This document shows positions 36,962 to 44,926 of a stretch of DNA of 60,070 nucleotides, piece after piece. The position numbers and the translations under genes were made by a program. Within the stretch, counting starts at the first letter, position 1. Each line of letters opens with the position of its first letter. Origin of the DNA: Herbaspirillum sp. RV1423 (GTDB lineage Bacteria; Pseudomonadota; Gammaproteobacteria; Burkholderiales; Burkholderiaceae_D); NCBI RefSeq assembly GCF_000577615.1, contig NZ_CBXX010000030.1, forward strand, positions 1 through 60,070. Reading direction: 5' to 3'. Under the pieces are notes generated by a model. It was not told where the DNA came from and searched no databases. It saw only the letters and a list, made by a program, of their open reading frames with translations.

Positions 36962-37687
36962 TCAACCAACGGCCGGCAAGGTGGTGGTGTGCGGCACGTT
37001 ATTGCATAATTCGAGGCGATAGCCTTGGCTGTAGGCGGTACGGATCATGACGATCTGTTCGTTGTCGACGACAAGTTTCTTGCGTAGCTTGTAGACGTGT
37101 TGCTCGATAGTCCTGCCGGCGACTTCGCTATCGGCGCTCCAGATCACGGCGCCGATAGTCTCTCGCGATATATACACGCCGGGCGATGAAAAAAACAACC
37201 ATGCCATGCTGAACTCCCGCGAGGTCAGGGATATCTGCTTGCCGTAGAAGCTGAAGTGCGCAGTCTCGCGGTTCAGTTGGAATCCGGCGAATTCGATGGT
37301 GCGTCGTAAATTGGGCGGCGCGCTGCGACGTATCAAAGCGTTGGTCCTGGCGACCAGCTCGACGGGTTCGTAAGGCCTGAGCAGGAAATCGTCGGCGCCG
37401 TTGTCGAGCGCCAGCGCCACCAGATCGGCATTGCGCAGCGGCGACAGGATCAGCGTGGGGGTGCGATCACCGCTGCCGCTACGGAAGTTGAGCCAGGAAA
37501 AAATGCTGTCGTCATCACGCGGAATAACGGCAATATCGATGATGACGAGATCGAAGGCGGTGCGTCTGATGGTGCGCAATAACGAGGTTTCCGAGTCGAA
37601 ATGGGTCACCTCGAAACCTGAGCGTATCAGGTGGGTTCGCACTTGTTCGAACACGGAAACGTTGCGGATGTAACATGCAATTTTCAT
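36962..37687 (-). CDS. Atypical OmpR-family response regulator
   Basis: A 241-residue protein with an N-terminal receiver-like domain and a C-terminal winged helix (SLTSREFSMAWLFFSSPGVY, RTIEQHVYKLRKKL, IRTAYSQGYRL). The receiver keeps the Asp in DLVIIDIAVIP near residue 52 but lacks the N-terminal acidic pair (it reads CYIRNVS) and has Arg for the conserved Lys (LLRPYEP). It may therefore work without phosphorylation, as some virulence regulators do. It converges on the pil operon and diverges from the retraction ATPase gene. No sensor kinase is nearby. Confidence 0.85.
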   Translation of the reverse strand: MKIACYIRNVSVFEQVRTHLIRSGFEVTHFDSETSLLRTIRRTAFDLVIIDIAVIPRDDDSIFSWLNFRSGSGDRTPTLILSPLRNADLVALALDNGADDFLLRPYEPVELVARTNALIRRSAPPNLRRTIEFAGFQLNRETAHFSFYGKQISLTSREFSMAWLFFSSPGVYISRETIGAVIWSADSEVAGRTIEQHVYKLRKKLVVDNEQIVMIRTAYSQGYRLELCNNVPHTTTLPAVG

Positions 37688-38020
37688 GATTAGAGGGGGT
37701 AATCAATTTGCGTTACGTCGGTCGGTCCGGTAGATTCTTGTTGCTTCAAAGCTAGGATATCACTGGTGAACATTCTTGAATATCATCACCTCGCAATCGC
37801 GCTATACTACCCCCGATGTGATGGTTCGGTGATGGCGGGATGGTTGCGGCAAGACCTGATATCTTGCTCGATCGATTAATGTTAAATTTCATTTACAAGC
37901 TCCCTTTTACCCAAAAACATTAAGCCATTATCAGTTGTTTGGAACAAAACAATGAACGAGTTGGTAAGTGGAAAACCGGCCTCGATCTAAAACGATTTTC
38001 AAAAATTTTTAGGTGGTTGA
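37688..38020. other. Divergent intergenic region between regulator and ATPase genes
   Basis: No gene is supported. It is AT-rich and must contain promoters for both flanking genes; I cannot place -35/-10 boxes with confidence. It is a candidate site for autoregulation. Confidence 0.4.
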
Positions 38021-39115
38021 ATGGCAAACGATTTTTCTTTTATGCGCAATCTGCAGCAGGAGATTCTTGCGCTGGTGAATGCGCGCCAGACCTTTTCGGA
38101 CATCCATATCGAGCAAGACGAACTTATCATGATCAAGACTCCGCGCGGCTGGCAGTCGGTGGGGGATAAACCTACGTCGATGGCGGACATGGCGCCGCTG
38201 CTCAGCGCAATCGACGAAGATTGGGAAGACAAGATCATCGACAAGGCGATCGATTGTCCGTATGTGCTGGAAAAGTGGCGCTTGCGATGCAATATTTACC
38301 GGATGGAGCGCGGCAGCCGCGTGGCGGTGTCGATGCGGCGCTTCCCGTTGCAGCCGTTGTCGCTCGATCAGACCGGCCTGCCTATTTATGTCAAGACCAT
38401 GCTCGAGGCAACCAAAGGGATCATTCTGATCACCGGCCCGACAGGTGCGGGAAAGACGACCACGATCGCCTCGATGCTCGACTATATCAACACAACGCGT
38501 CAGGGCCATATCGTCACCATAGAAGAGCCGATCGAATACGAGTTGCGCCGCAAGCAATCGATCATTTCGCAAAAAGAGGTTCCTACCGATACTGTCAGTT
38601 TTTCCAGCGGTTTGCGTGAAGCGCTGCGCCAGAAGCCGGATGTGTTGATGGTCGGCGAAATTCGCGATTTCGACACCGCCGACACGGTTTTACATGCAGG
38701 CGAATCCGGGCATCTGGTATTGGCTACCTTGCATACGAGCAGCGCTGTGCGTGCAATTTCAAAACTATTAAGCTTCTTTCCTCAAGAACAGCGCAATCAA
38801 CGCGCCGCCACTCTGGCCGACTCGCTTGTCGGCGTGATATTCCAGAGTCTGTTGCCATCCGAAGACGGCAAACACCACGTGATGGCGAGCGAAATGGTGT
38901 TCAACAACAACCAACAAATCGCACCGTATATCATCGATGCCAGCAAGATGCACCTGATCGCCGATTTCATGAAGCGCAAAGAAGATAACATGTCTCGCAG
39001 CCTCAACGAGGTCTTGTTGCAACTGGTGACCAAGAAAGCGGTGAGTGCACGCGATGCCTTGCGTGTGGCCTACAATCGCCTCGAACTGCACGATATGCTC
39101 AACAATAAACGATAG
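38021..39115 (+). CDS. PilT/PilU-like pilus retraction ATPase
   Basis: A 364-residue AAA ATPase of the PilT/PilU type. Walker A is ITGPTGAGKTTTIASML, the Asp box lies at EEPIEYE, Walker B at KPDVLMVGEIRD and the His box at GHLVLATLHTSSAVRAI. The AIRNLIRE-type PilT motif is not clear (the C-terminal region reads NMSRSLNEVLLQLV), so it is nearer PilU-like or orphan retraction ATPases. R64-type pilus systems usually have no retraction ATPase, which makes its placement next to the operon notable. Confidence 0.85.
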   Translation: MANDFSFMRNLQQEILALVNARQTFSDIHIEQDELIMIKTPRGWQSVGDKPTSMADMAPLLSAIDEDWEDKIIDKAIDCPYVLEKWRLRCNIYRMERGSRVAVSMRRFPLQPLSLDQTGLPIYVKTMLEATKGIILITGPTGAGKTTTIASMLDYINTTRQGHIVTIEEPIEYELRRKQSIISQKEVPTDTVSFSSGLREALRQKPDVLMVGEIRDFDTADTVLHAGESGHLVLATLHTSSAVRAISKLLSFFPQEQRNQRAATLADSLVGVIFQSLLPSEDGKHHVMASEMVFNNNQQIAPYIIDASKMHLIADFMKRKEDNMSRSLNEVLLQLVTKKAVSARDALRVAYNRLELHDMLNNKR

Positions 39116-40039
39116 TACAAATGTCTGCAGTGCTGCTGCGTTTTCCAACCCGTCTCTCATCGCTTTATGTAACGCGGTGCATATTCCTTTGACGCCTTGA
39201 TGCTCTCACGGCCTTGTCATCGCGCAGGGTCATGGATACGCAATAGAGATTGCTTCGTCATCAACGACGAGTGAACGAATCCGCTTCAGGAAACATCTGA
39301 GGCGCGGAGCGTGGCCAAGGGAATGCCCTTGTCGGTCCAAGCGCGACAAATTGCGCGCAACACCACGCCACACAGTTTCTTGGGGGGTTCTTTCCAGAAA
39401 GGGCGCTGGTCACGCCGGGCTCTTTGCGTCCTGGCATTCAGCGCCGCTATGCGATGCGTCATGCCTTGTCAGCGCACTTTCTGGCAAGAACACATCTCAC
39501 GGCTACTGATGAAATGCGTTGTGGGGATACCGGGATAATTAGCAGAACAAGAAGTTGCGACGCAAGAGCTATCGCTGTGCGTACATCAGCGATTGCCATC
39601 GGCGATTTTTGCAGATGGCGGCAATACAATGCTTGCCGTAGTTGCAAGAGATGAAGTTCACGACATGCTCCTGAATGAATTCAATAACAATAAAAAATTC
39701 GCAGTCAAAAAGGCTTTGATTGCAATTGTTCGCGTGTTTTTATCTCCAATACTTTGTATCGTACCACAAAACTCTTTTTGTGGCGCGACAGAAATCCCCG
39801 CTTCCGTCGCACTCGGCTGAAACAGTTATTTCGTTGCATGCGACTCAATGAAGAATGGATATTTACGCTTTTCCTTCCATTCGAATCAAGCTCCTTCAAT
39901 GTGCGGGCGCAGATAGATCGGTGCGTTGTCTTATGTGTCGATCCTGTGTGCCGCGCGCCGGCCTGGCTACTTATCTTGTGCCGAAGACGCATCATCGTTT
40001 GCTGAGGGTGAAACAGGCGTAGCTGCCCATGAAAAGGGC
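39116..40039. other. Intergenic region with degenerate repeat
   Basis: About 0.9 kb without a supported gene. It contains a diverged, inverted copy of the MITE-like element (39386-39524). The stretch from 39540 to 39800 is AT-rich with only short frames, and the 83- and 200-codon frames overlapping it have no recognisable product. Confidence 0.45.
39386..39524. repeat. Diverged copy of the MITE-like element
   Basis: The segment has the pair GGTTCTTTCCAGAAAGGGC and CACTTTCTGGCAAGAAC, matching the inner inverted repeat of the 3950-4221 element, followed by ACTGATGAAATGCGTT, matching its terminal repeat with substitutions. It is in the opposite orientation. Only one end is recognisable. Confidence 0.6.
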
Positions 40040-40068
40040 GGAACCATTGCGGTTTCTCTTTCCACATA
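40040..40068 (+). promoter_or_regulatory. Consensus hrp box of the effector module
   Basis: GGAACC at 40040-40045, 16 bases, then CCACATA at 40062-40068: an exact match to GGAACC-N16-CCACNNA. It is 40 bp before the ATG of the chaperone gene and nearly 20 kb from the next hrp box. Confidence 0.87.
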
Positions 40069-40107
40069 AAGACAATCAACCGGATTTGCTCACCACGGGA
40101 CGTCAAC

Positions 40108-40515
40108 ATGTCGAAAGCGATGTTCATTGAACTGGCCGCCAATTTCTGTCGGCTTGCGAAGTTACAACAACCGGAAAAGTTGCTCGAAGGACAAGCGGTC
40201 GAAGTGGATGGCGTGACCTTCCACCTGGGGTATGACGAGGATGCCGATCCGGAGAACATGGTGGTGTATTGCGATTTCGGCCAGCCGCCGCAGGATCGTC
40301 TTCTCAATGTTTATGAAGCACTGCTCGAAGTGAATCTGGCGATGTATGGCAGCCACGCGCCGGCCTTCATGTTGTCGCCGTCGCGGCGGGTGGCGTTGGG
40401 GTATCACTATCGTCTCGGTGAGGTCGTACCAGAGCAGTTGCTGCATTTGATTTCCAATCTCGCGGCCCAGGCAAAAGACTGGCGCGAACATTATTTCCTG
40501 AGCGACGTCGCATAA
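40108..40515 (+). CDS. CesT-family type III effector chaperone
   Basis: A 135-residue acidic protein, first after a perfect hrp box. It shows the class I chaperone layout: an N-terminal helix (FIELAANFCRLAKLQQPEKL), beta strands (VEVDGVTFHLGY; NMVVYCDFGQPP), a helix with NVYEALLEVNLAMY, another strand pair and a C-terminal helix. Chaperones of this type bind the N-terminal region of an effector and deliver it to SctN. The effector candidate follows after 49 bases, the usual chaperone-effector arrangement. Confidence 0.85.
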   Translation: MSKAMFIELAANFCRLAKLQQPEKLLEGQAVEVDGVTFHLGYDEDADPENMVVYCDFGQPPQDRLLNVYEALLEVNLAMYGSHAPAFMLSPSRRVALGYHYRLGEVVPEQLLHLISNLAAQAKDWREHYFLSDVA

Positions 40516-40564
40516 AGCAAAGCGCTTGCATCCCGTTGTTATTTCCTTAAGCAGGAGAGTCAGC

Positions 40565-42637
40565 ATGCCAAACAGTATTTCCGGTGGTCGCAACGATCAC
40601 TATTTTCATCTGCACAATGACGAGACGCAGATCAAGACCGCGCAACGCGCGACGTTCTTGCCTACTCCCGGCAACAAGCTTTCGAATAAATTTCTCCAGA
40701 GCGAGAATTCACTCGTCAGAGGCGCCGGCCGCTTCATGAAAAAGATGCGTCAGGCGGACTTAGGCTTTCGCGGCACCGCGGACAAAGCCAAGACCGAACT
40801 GTACAAATTCGGCGTTAATCAACGTGCGAATTTTGAGAAATGGTCTGCCGACGGCGATCAGCAAAAAGCGGCCGTGGAGGCGCAGCGGGTTTCCAGTCGG
40901 GGCCGGCTGACCGCAAAGGCTGACATCAAGAAAATCCGGCTGGACTATAAAAAGGAAATCAGCAAGGCTGAGCCGGACATGATGGACGTTGCGGTCAATG
41001 CATATACGAAGGAATTCCAGTCGTTATTGACGAACAAAGGCTATGTCAAGTCGGGCGGGCTTGCGGAAACGGAGCTGCCTGAGGCCGAGATCGAGTATAT
41101 GGAAAACCAGGAGCGCCATCGTGTTAGTACCACCTATAACCTTCCACCGCTCGCGGGGATCTTTGTGGCTCCAATCGTCAGCACGCGACATGACAACGGC
41201 GACACTGGCATTAAGCGCGCGATCGGGCGCATCCCGCTGCATGGCGTAATCGGCGTCGCCAACGGCGTCCAGCTAGCCAAGCAAGGCGTCTACGGTGCTG
41301 CCTCCGCGCTGGCGCCCGGCAATGGCGAAATGCATGAGACTTTTCTGCGCAGGGCGCGGCAGGCCAGCGATATGCGTCGGATGAATGCGTCGTCCTTGCA
41401 GGGAAGTGTCGCGCTGGATCAGACCTTCAAAGAAGCGAATCGGCAGCGCAGCGCGTTTGTGCACGAACGGCTTGACCAGCGCGGTTATAAGGTCGTCGGC
41501 GACGGCGAGGATTTGCCGCCGGAAAAGACCCGATTCATGGCGCGCGCGTTCAATCCTTACGTCAAGGCGGCCAGGGAAAAGATGGATGCCGGAGACAGCG
41601 TCTCCTCAGAGAGCGGGGCAAAATCCAAGCCCTGGATACAAACCGTCGCGTCGGCCTACGCCAAGATCGCCAATATCAAGACAAACGTTTCCGTCAGTTA
41701 CCATCAGAGCAGGATCGAATGGGCGGAAAAGGACATCGCAGCCGGCAATGCCCGGGCGAAAAGCAAGAAGGCCTATCACGAAGGAAAACGCTTCAAGGCG
41801 ATGTTTCTGAGTGAAACCACGAGCGCGGCAGCCCAGGGAACCATGGAAGAGAAGATCGATGAACTCAGTCCGGTGTGGCGCAAACGGGAGTTGGCGCAAA
41901 GCGACGTGCTGCGGGACGACTACACCGGAAATTACGGAGAGGAGGGCGGCAGCCAGCTTGGCGAAGAAAGAGTGCCGGCGTTCAACGATGCGAAACGCTT
42001 GGAGGAATATGCGCGATCGCAACAGCGCGAGGCGCAACTATCGAGGCAACAACTGCCGCCTCCGCTTCCGCAGCGAGAATCGCCAGCTCCGCCGGCCGCA
42101 ACAGGCGGAGTGAGGGAATACTATGCAGAGGAAACACGCAGCGAGCCTGGCGAACGCGTCCCGGCATTCAACGACACTGAGCGCTTGTTGCATTTTGCGC
42201 AATTGAAACAGCAGCGCGATGCAGGGCAAGCGTCGCCGCCGCGTCAAAGAGCGGTTCCAGAGCCGCAACCGGAACCGACGGCGGCTCCATGGGGGATGTC
42301 GGCCCCGGCGTTCTATGATGAGGCGGGCTGGCGGGAGGCCGCCGATGGCGCGGACGATCTGTATGCCGACAGTACGGTGGGACAAGGAGGGCATGTCACC
42401 TATGCACAGTCCAGGGAACAATTCTACGGTAGCCAGGCCGACAGCTTTGTCGACTTCGGCAGCGGTGAGGGCTTCGTGGAGTCCGACGTCATATCGCGGT
42501 CAAGCGAATTCGACGCCAATCGCGTCGCCAACGGACGCACGCCTGCGGACTACCGGCATCGCGATGATGTCTCCGTAGAGGACCGCGATGATGATTATCA
42601 GAACGTGGACTCGGCAGAGGTCTGGAGGTCTCGATGA
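40565..42637 (+). CDS. Candidate type III effector (novel)
   Basis: A 690-residue protein starting at the ATG at 40565 with GGAGAG upstream. It has no Sec signal and no domain I recognise. The N-terminal 100 residues are polar (MPNSISGGRNDHYFHLHNDE). The centre is basic and helical (KKIRLDYKKEISKAEPDMMD), with one more hydrophobic Gly/Val-rich stretch near residues 195-245. The last 220 residues are disordered, Pro/Gln/Glu-rich, and contain two copies of ERVPAFNDxxRL with variants, plus Tyr in acidic settings (EYYAEE). Location after a perfect hrp box and a CesT chaperone makes a translocated effector the best inference; host target unknown. Confidence 0.75.
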   Translation: MPNSISGGRNDHYFHLHNDETQIKTAQRATFLPTPGNKLSNKFLQSENSLVRGAGRFMKKMRQADLGFRGTADKAKTELYKFGVNQRANFEKWSADGDQQKAAVEAQRVSSRGRLTAKADIKKIRLDYKKEISKAEPDMMDVAVNAYTKEFQSLLTNKGYVKSGGLAETELPEAEIEYMENQERHRVSTTYNLPPLAGIFVAPIVSTRHDNGDTGIKRAIGRIPLHGVIGVANGVQLAKQGVYGAASALAPGNGEMHETFLRRARQASDMRRMNASSLQGSVALDQTFKEANRQRSAFVHERLDQRGYKVVGDGEDLPPEKTRFMARAFNPYVKAAREKMDAGDSVSSESGAKSKPWIQTVASAYAKIANIKTNVSVSYHQSRIEWAEKDIAAGNARAKSKKAYHEGKRFKAMFLSETTSAAAQGTMEEKIDELSPVWRKRELAQSDVLRDDYTGNYGEEGGSQLGEERVPAFNDAKRLEEYARSQQREAQLSRQQLPPPLPQRESPAPPAATGGVREYYAEETRSEPGERVPAFNDTERLLHFAQLKQQRDAGQASPPRQRAVPEPQPEPTAAPWGMSAPAFYDEAGWREAADGADDLYADSTVGQGGHVTYAQSREQFYGSQADSFVDFGSGEGFVESDVISRSSEFDANRVANGRTPADYRHRDDVSVEDRDDDYQNVDSAEVWRSR

Positions 42638-42700
42638 TCATCGCTGATGCTTCGACGGTCGCTGCCGGACAACGCCGGGACTGTGATCGCCAGGTGGCCG

Positions 42701-43210
42701 ATGCTTGAGCTATCTCGAGAGCAGCCGCCAGACTGGATGCAGTTTGCGCGCACTGCCCATGTGCCATGGGGGGACATCGACGCCATGATAGAGCGTACCC
42801 ATGCGTCGATAAGCGCGCACTGCACCTTGCTGGTCGCCATCCTGCGCGCCGGCAGTCCGATCGCCGCGCTGCTGGCGCGCAAGACGGGCTTGCCGCTGGA
42901 CTATCTGCTGTGCAACCGCATCAATCCGCAGCCAAGTTTCATCGACGGGTCGGGGCGCGCACCGCGTGGGCACGACATCTTGCTGGTCGACGATGTGTGC
43001 GGCAGCGGCTGGACTTTCGAACGCGCCAGGGCCTATTGCGAAAGCTTCGGCAATCGCGTCAAGACGTTCAGTATTTATCGCTGCGAGGGGCCGGACATGT
43101 ACCTGCCCGACTACAGCATGGCAATGGATGCAGGTACTTACTTGCGCTGGCCATGGGAATATCAGCGCGAACCGGAAATGCCGACGCCGCTGGCGGCGCA
43201 ATTCGGCTGA
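42701..43210 (+). CDS. Phosphoribosyltransferase-like protein in the effector module
   Basis: A 169-residue PRTase-fold protein. The PRPP-binding loop is GHDILLVDDVCGSGWTFERA near residues 90-110, preceded by a strand-loop (VAILRAGSPIAALLARKTGL) typical of type I PRTases. The substrate is unclear; the hood region does not match hypoxanthine, uracil or orotate enzymes I can recall. The ATG at 42701 has AGGTGG upstream; an ATG at 42647 is also in frame. It starts 63 bases after the effector stop and is probably co-transcribed from the hrp box. It could act in the bacterium or be an effector itself. Confidence 0.72.
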   Translation: MLELSREQPPDWMQFARTAHVPWGDIDAMIERTHASISAHCTLLVAILRAGSPIAALLARKTGLPLDYLLCNRINPQPSFIDGSGRAPRGHDILLVDDVCGSGWTFERARAYCESFGNRVKTFSIYRCEGPDMYLPDYSMAMDAGTYLRWPWEYQREPEMPTPLAAQFG

Positions 43211-43386
43211 GTCGACAGGTGGTCATCCGCAGGTGCGAAGCTCCTGCATGAACGGCTTACTCCATCCTCTGACGAATTCACGAGAGCGGGATACGACTAC
43301 AAATCGGAACATCCGTTCGTGGAATTTTATCTTCGGCTTTCATCGTGCGATTGCGGATTCACATTCATTGTTGAAGGGGGGATGGC

Positions 43387-43653
43387 ATGGCCGTCATAGC
43401 AGCAGCAAGTTTCCCCGTAGCGCATTTGATTGCTCAAATGCAGATGCAGCAGCAACCAAGTCTTCCACCAACTCCTTCGCCGTCTCCGCCGCCGCCCGCG
43501 ATGTCGCTTCCGAGCGTCACTTACCCTCGTCGTGACGATCTGGACGCACACGCACGACTTGCCCGAAGAGCTTCTTTCATGGTGCGGCAACAGTTTGTAG
43601 AAGCAAGTGAGGCGGCCAGTATTCAGCGCTCGTCCACCGCGCCCCCGAAATAA
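43387..43653 (+). CDS. Small Pro-rich hypothetical protein
   Basis: An 88-residue frame with a strong ribosome-binding site (GAAGGGGGG). It has a short N-terminal hydrophobic part (AVIAAASFPVAHLIA), then a Pro/Ser run (PPTPSPSPPPPA), then a charged C-terminus. No family is recognised. It is the last frame before the tRNA-like att site and may belong to the effector module. Confidence 0.4.
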   Translation: MAVIAAASFPVAHLIAQMQMQQQPSLPPTPSPSPPPPAMSLPSVTYPRRDDLDAHARLARRASFMVRQQFVEASEAASIQRSSTAPPK

Positions 43654-43749
43654 GGGGCTGGCTTCTGATCTGCTTTAAAAATCCTGGGCAGAAATAAATG
43701 TCGGTGTTCGGAGCGGATTCTGTAGTTAATCCGCAGTACGCCGAACTCC

Positions 43750-43778
43750 AAAAATAGAAAAGCGCCCCGAAAGGCGCT
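43750..43778 (-). terminator. Minus-strand terminator beside the left att site
   Basis: AGCGCC (43761-43766) pairs with GGCGCT (43773-43778). On the minus strand the hairpin is followed by TTTTCTATTTTT. It lies just beyond the tRNA-like 3' end, where a tRNA gene's terminator is expected. Confidence 0.6.
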
Positions 43779-43806
43779 TAGCTATTAACTTCCACGAACT
43801 GAATCA

Positions 43807-43822
43807 TTGGCGGAGACGGAGG
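43807..43822. other. Left attachment-site core (tRNA-Ser 3'-end-like)
   Basis: TTGGCGGAGACGGAGG. Its complement, CCTCCGTCTCCGCCA plus A, looks like the 3' end of a bacterial tRNA-Ser including CCA. The tRNA sequence does not continue to the right (it reads GAGGATTTGTCC), so this is a displaced 3' fragment left by site-specific integration. Confidence 0.65.
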
Positions 43823-43896
43823 GAGGATTTGTCCGAATGCCATAAGTCCCTGTTTGATCGAATCTTTTTCTTTGGCTTTCACGTTGTGAAGTCAAA

Positions 43897-43909
43897 AAAG
43901 AGGTACCCC
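43897..43909. repeat. 13-bp direct repeat near the left end (candidate integrase arm site)
   Basis: AAAGAGGTACCCC, identical to 48877-48889 near the right end. At both places a related half follows after a few bases (GGAGGTACACC here, AGAGTGACACC there). It may bind the integrase or excisionase. Confidence 0.5.
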
Positions 43910-43995
43910 AAGGAGGTACACCTCTCGATCATATAACAAACTCTAATGCTTATCGACAGTTCGAATCCCAATGCTGCCGAGAACCTGTTTATCTC

Positions 43996-44385
43996 TTATT
44001 GTGGATAGTCTTTGGCATTCAATCCAGCGTCAGCTATACATTGAAAAATCATTGCATTGAACTGATTTGGGTCGAGTTGCTGATTTTTGATTTTTTCAAG
44101 TAGTTGCATCATGACTTTCTGAGATGCATCAGAAAAAGCTCGCTCACTATAATCGGGTAGTTTTTTTGCGAATCGCTCTAAATTGTTACCGCCTTGCATG
44201 AAAAACTGCATCTGCTTTTGATATTTTTCTCTGGCGTATGGTGGTGCATTTTCAAGGCTCATTTTTGCGGTTATGCCCGCAAGCTGTAATACTCCCGTGC
44301 ATCGTGAAAGATCGGACAGATTTTCTGCGTTGGCAGAGTTGAATGAACTTAACACCGTGAGAAGAAAGAAAAATGTAATTTTCAT
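43996..44385 (-). CDS. Secreted hypothetical protein
   Basis: A 129-residue protein with a clear Sec signal (MKITFFFLLTVLSSFNSANA, cleavage after ANA). The mature part is helical and has two Cys (SRCTGVLQ; FQCIADAG) that could form a disulfide. AT-rich codon use matches the element, not the neighbouring T3SS/pilus DNA. Function unknown; it may be an accessory envelope protein of the element. Confidence 0.65.
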   Translation of the reverse strand: MKITFFFLLTVLSSFNSANAENLSDLSRCTGVLQLAGITAKMSLENAPPYAREKYQKQMQFFMQGGNNLERFAKKLPDYSERAFSDASQKVMMQLLEKIKNQQLDPNQFNAMIFQCIADAGLNAKDYPQ

Positions 44386-44926
44386 ATTATTAGATGATGA
44401 GTCCTACAAATGGGATGCCATTTAACGGTGCGTGAATTATAGTCGACTCATCTTGAAAATTGAAACCAACGCTTTTGACCAAGGGCGGCAATCTTCCAAT
44501 CGCGAAAACATGGGACACGTTGTGTCCTATTTTTGGGAATATGCCGGTGGCACGTGCTCACCGCAAACGAAAATCTGAGACAAAGAAATTAAATATGGTG
44601 TAGGAGTAACACCAAAACTTATACTAAACATTTGTGAACAAAATCAACCGATTGTCAAAAATAAGCCTGCCATCGAGCAGGTTTTTTTTGCGGTCGGAAA
44701 TGGGGATTGGGGAAATTTCCCCAAGGTCTTGCTCTTGACGTTGCTCTTTGTTTTTGATGTTGATTTTGACTTTTCTTTTTTCGCTTACCTCGTAGAGCCT
44801 ACGCAACCCCAACGTGGGTTGCAATAGTAGGTGATCTAACCTCACGGTTAGATCATTTGACTACGTCAAAATTTCAGCTACGCTATTAGGGACGGTAAAT
44901 AAAAACAACGACAAAACCGTAACACC
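44386..44926. other. Non-coding region with inverted repeats; candidate oriT
   Basis: No gene is supported; the 73-codon minus frame here overlaps a hairpin (CCTGC/GCAGG, 44666-44681) followed by eight T, probably a plus-strand terminator. Just before the relaxase gene are GCAACCC/GGGTTGC (44803-44822), a perfect 10-bp stem TGATCTAACC/GGTTAGATCA (44832-44855), then TTGAC/GTCAA. MobV relaxases usually nick at an oriT with inverted repeats directly upstream of their gene, so oriT probably lies at 44800-44926. Confidence 0.5.

Noticed and set aside
39754..40307. Frames on both strands across 39.7-40.3 kb
   Set aside because: They cross the hrp box and the chaperone gene in wrong frames and have no domain.
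44624..44845. 73-codon minus-strand frame before mobV
   Set aside because: It overlaps a hairpin with a T-run and the inverted repeats of the candidate oriT; Lys/Arg-rich low-complexity translation.
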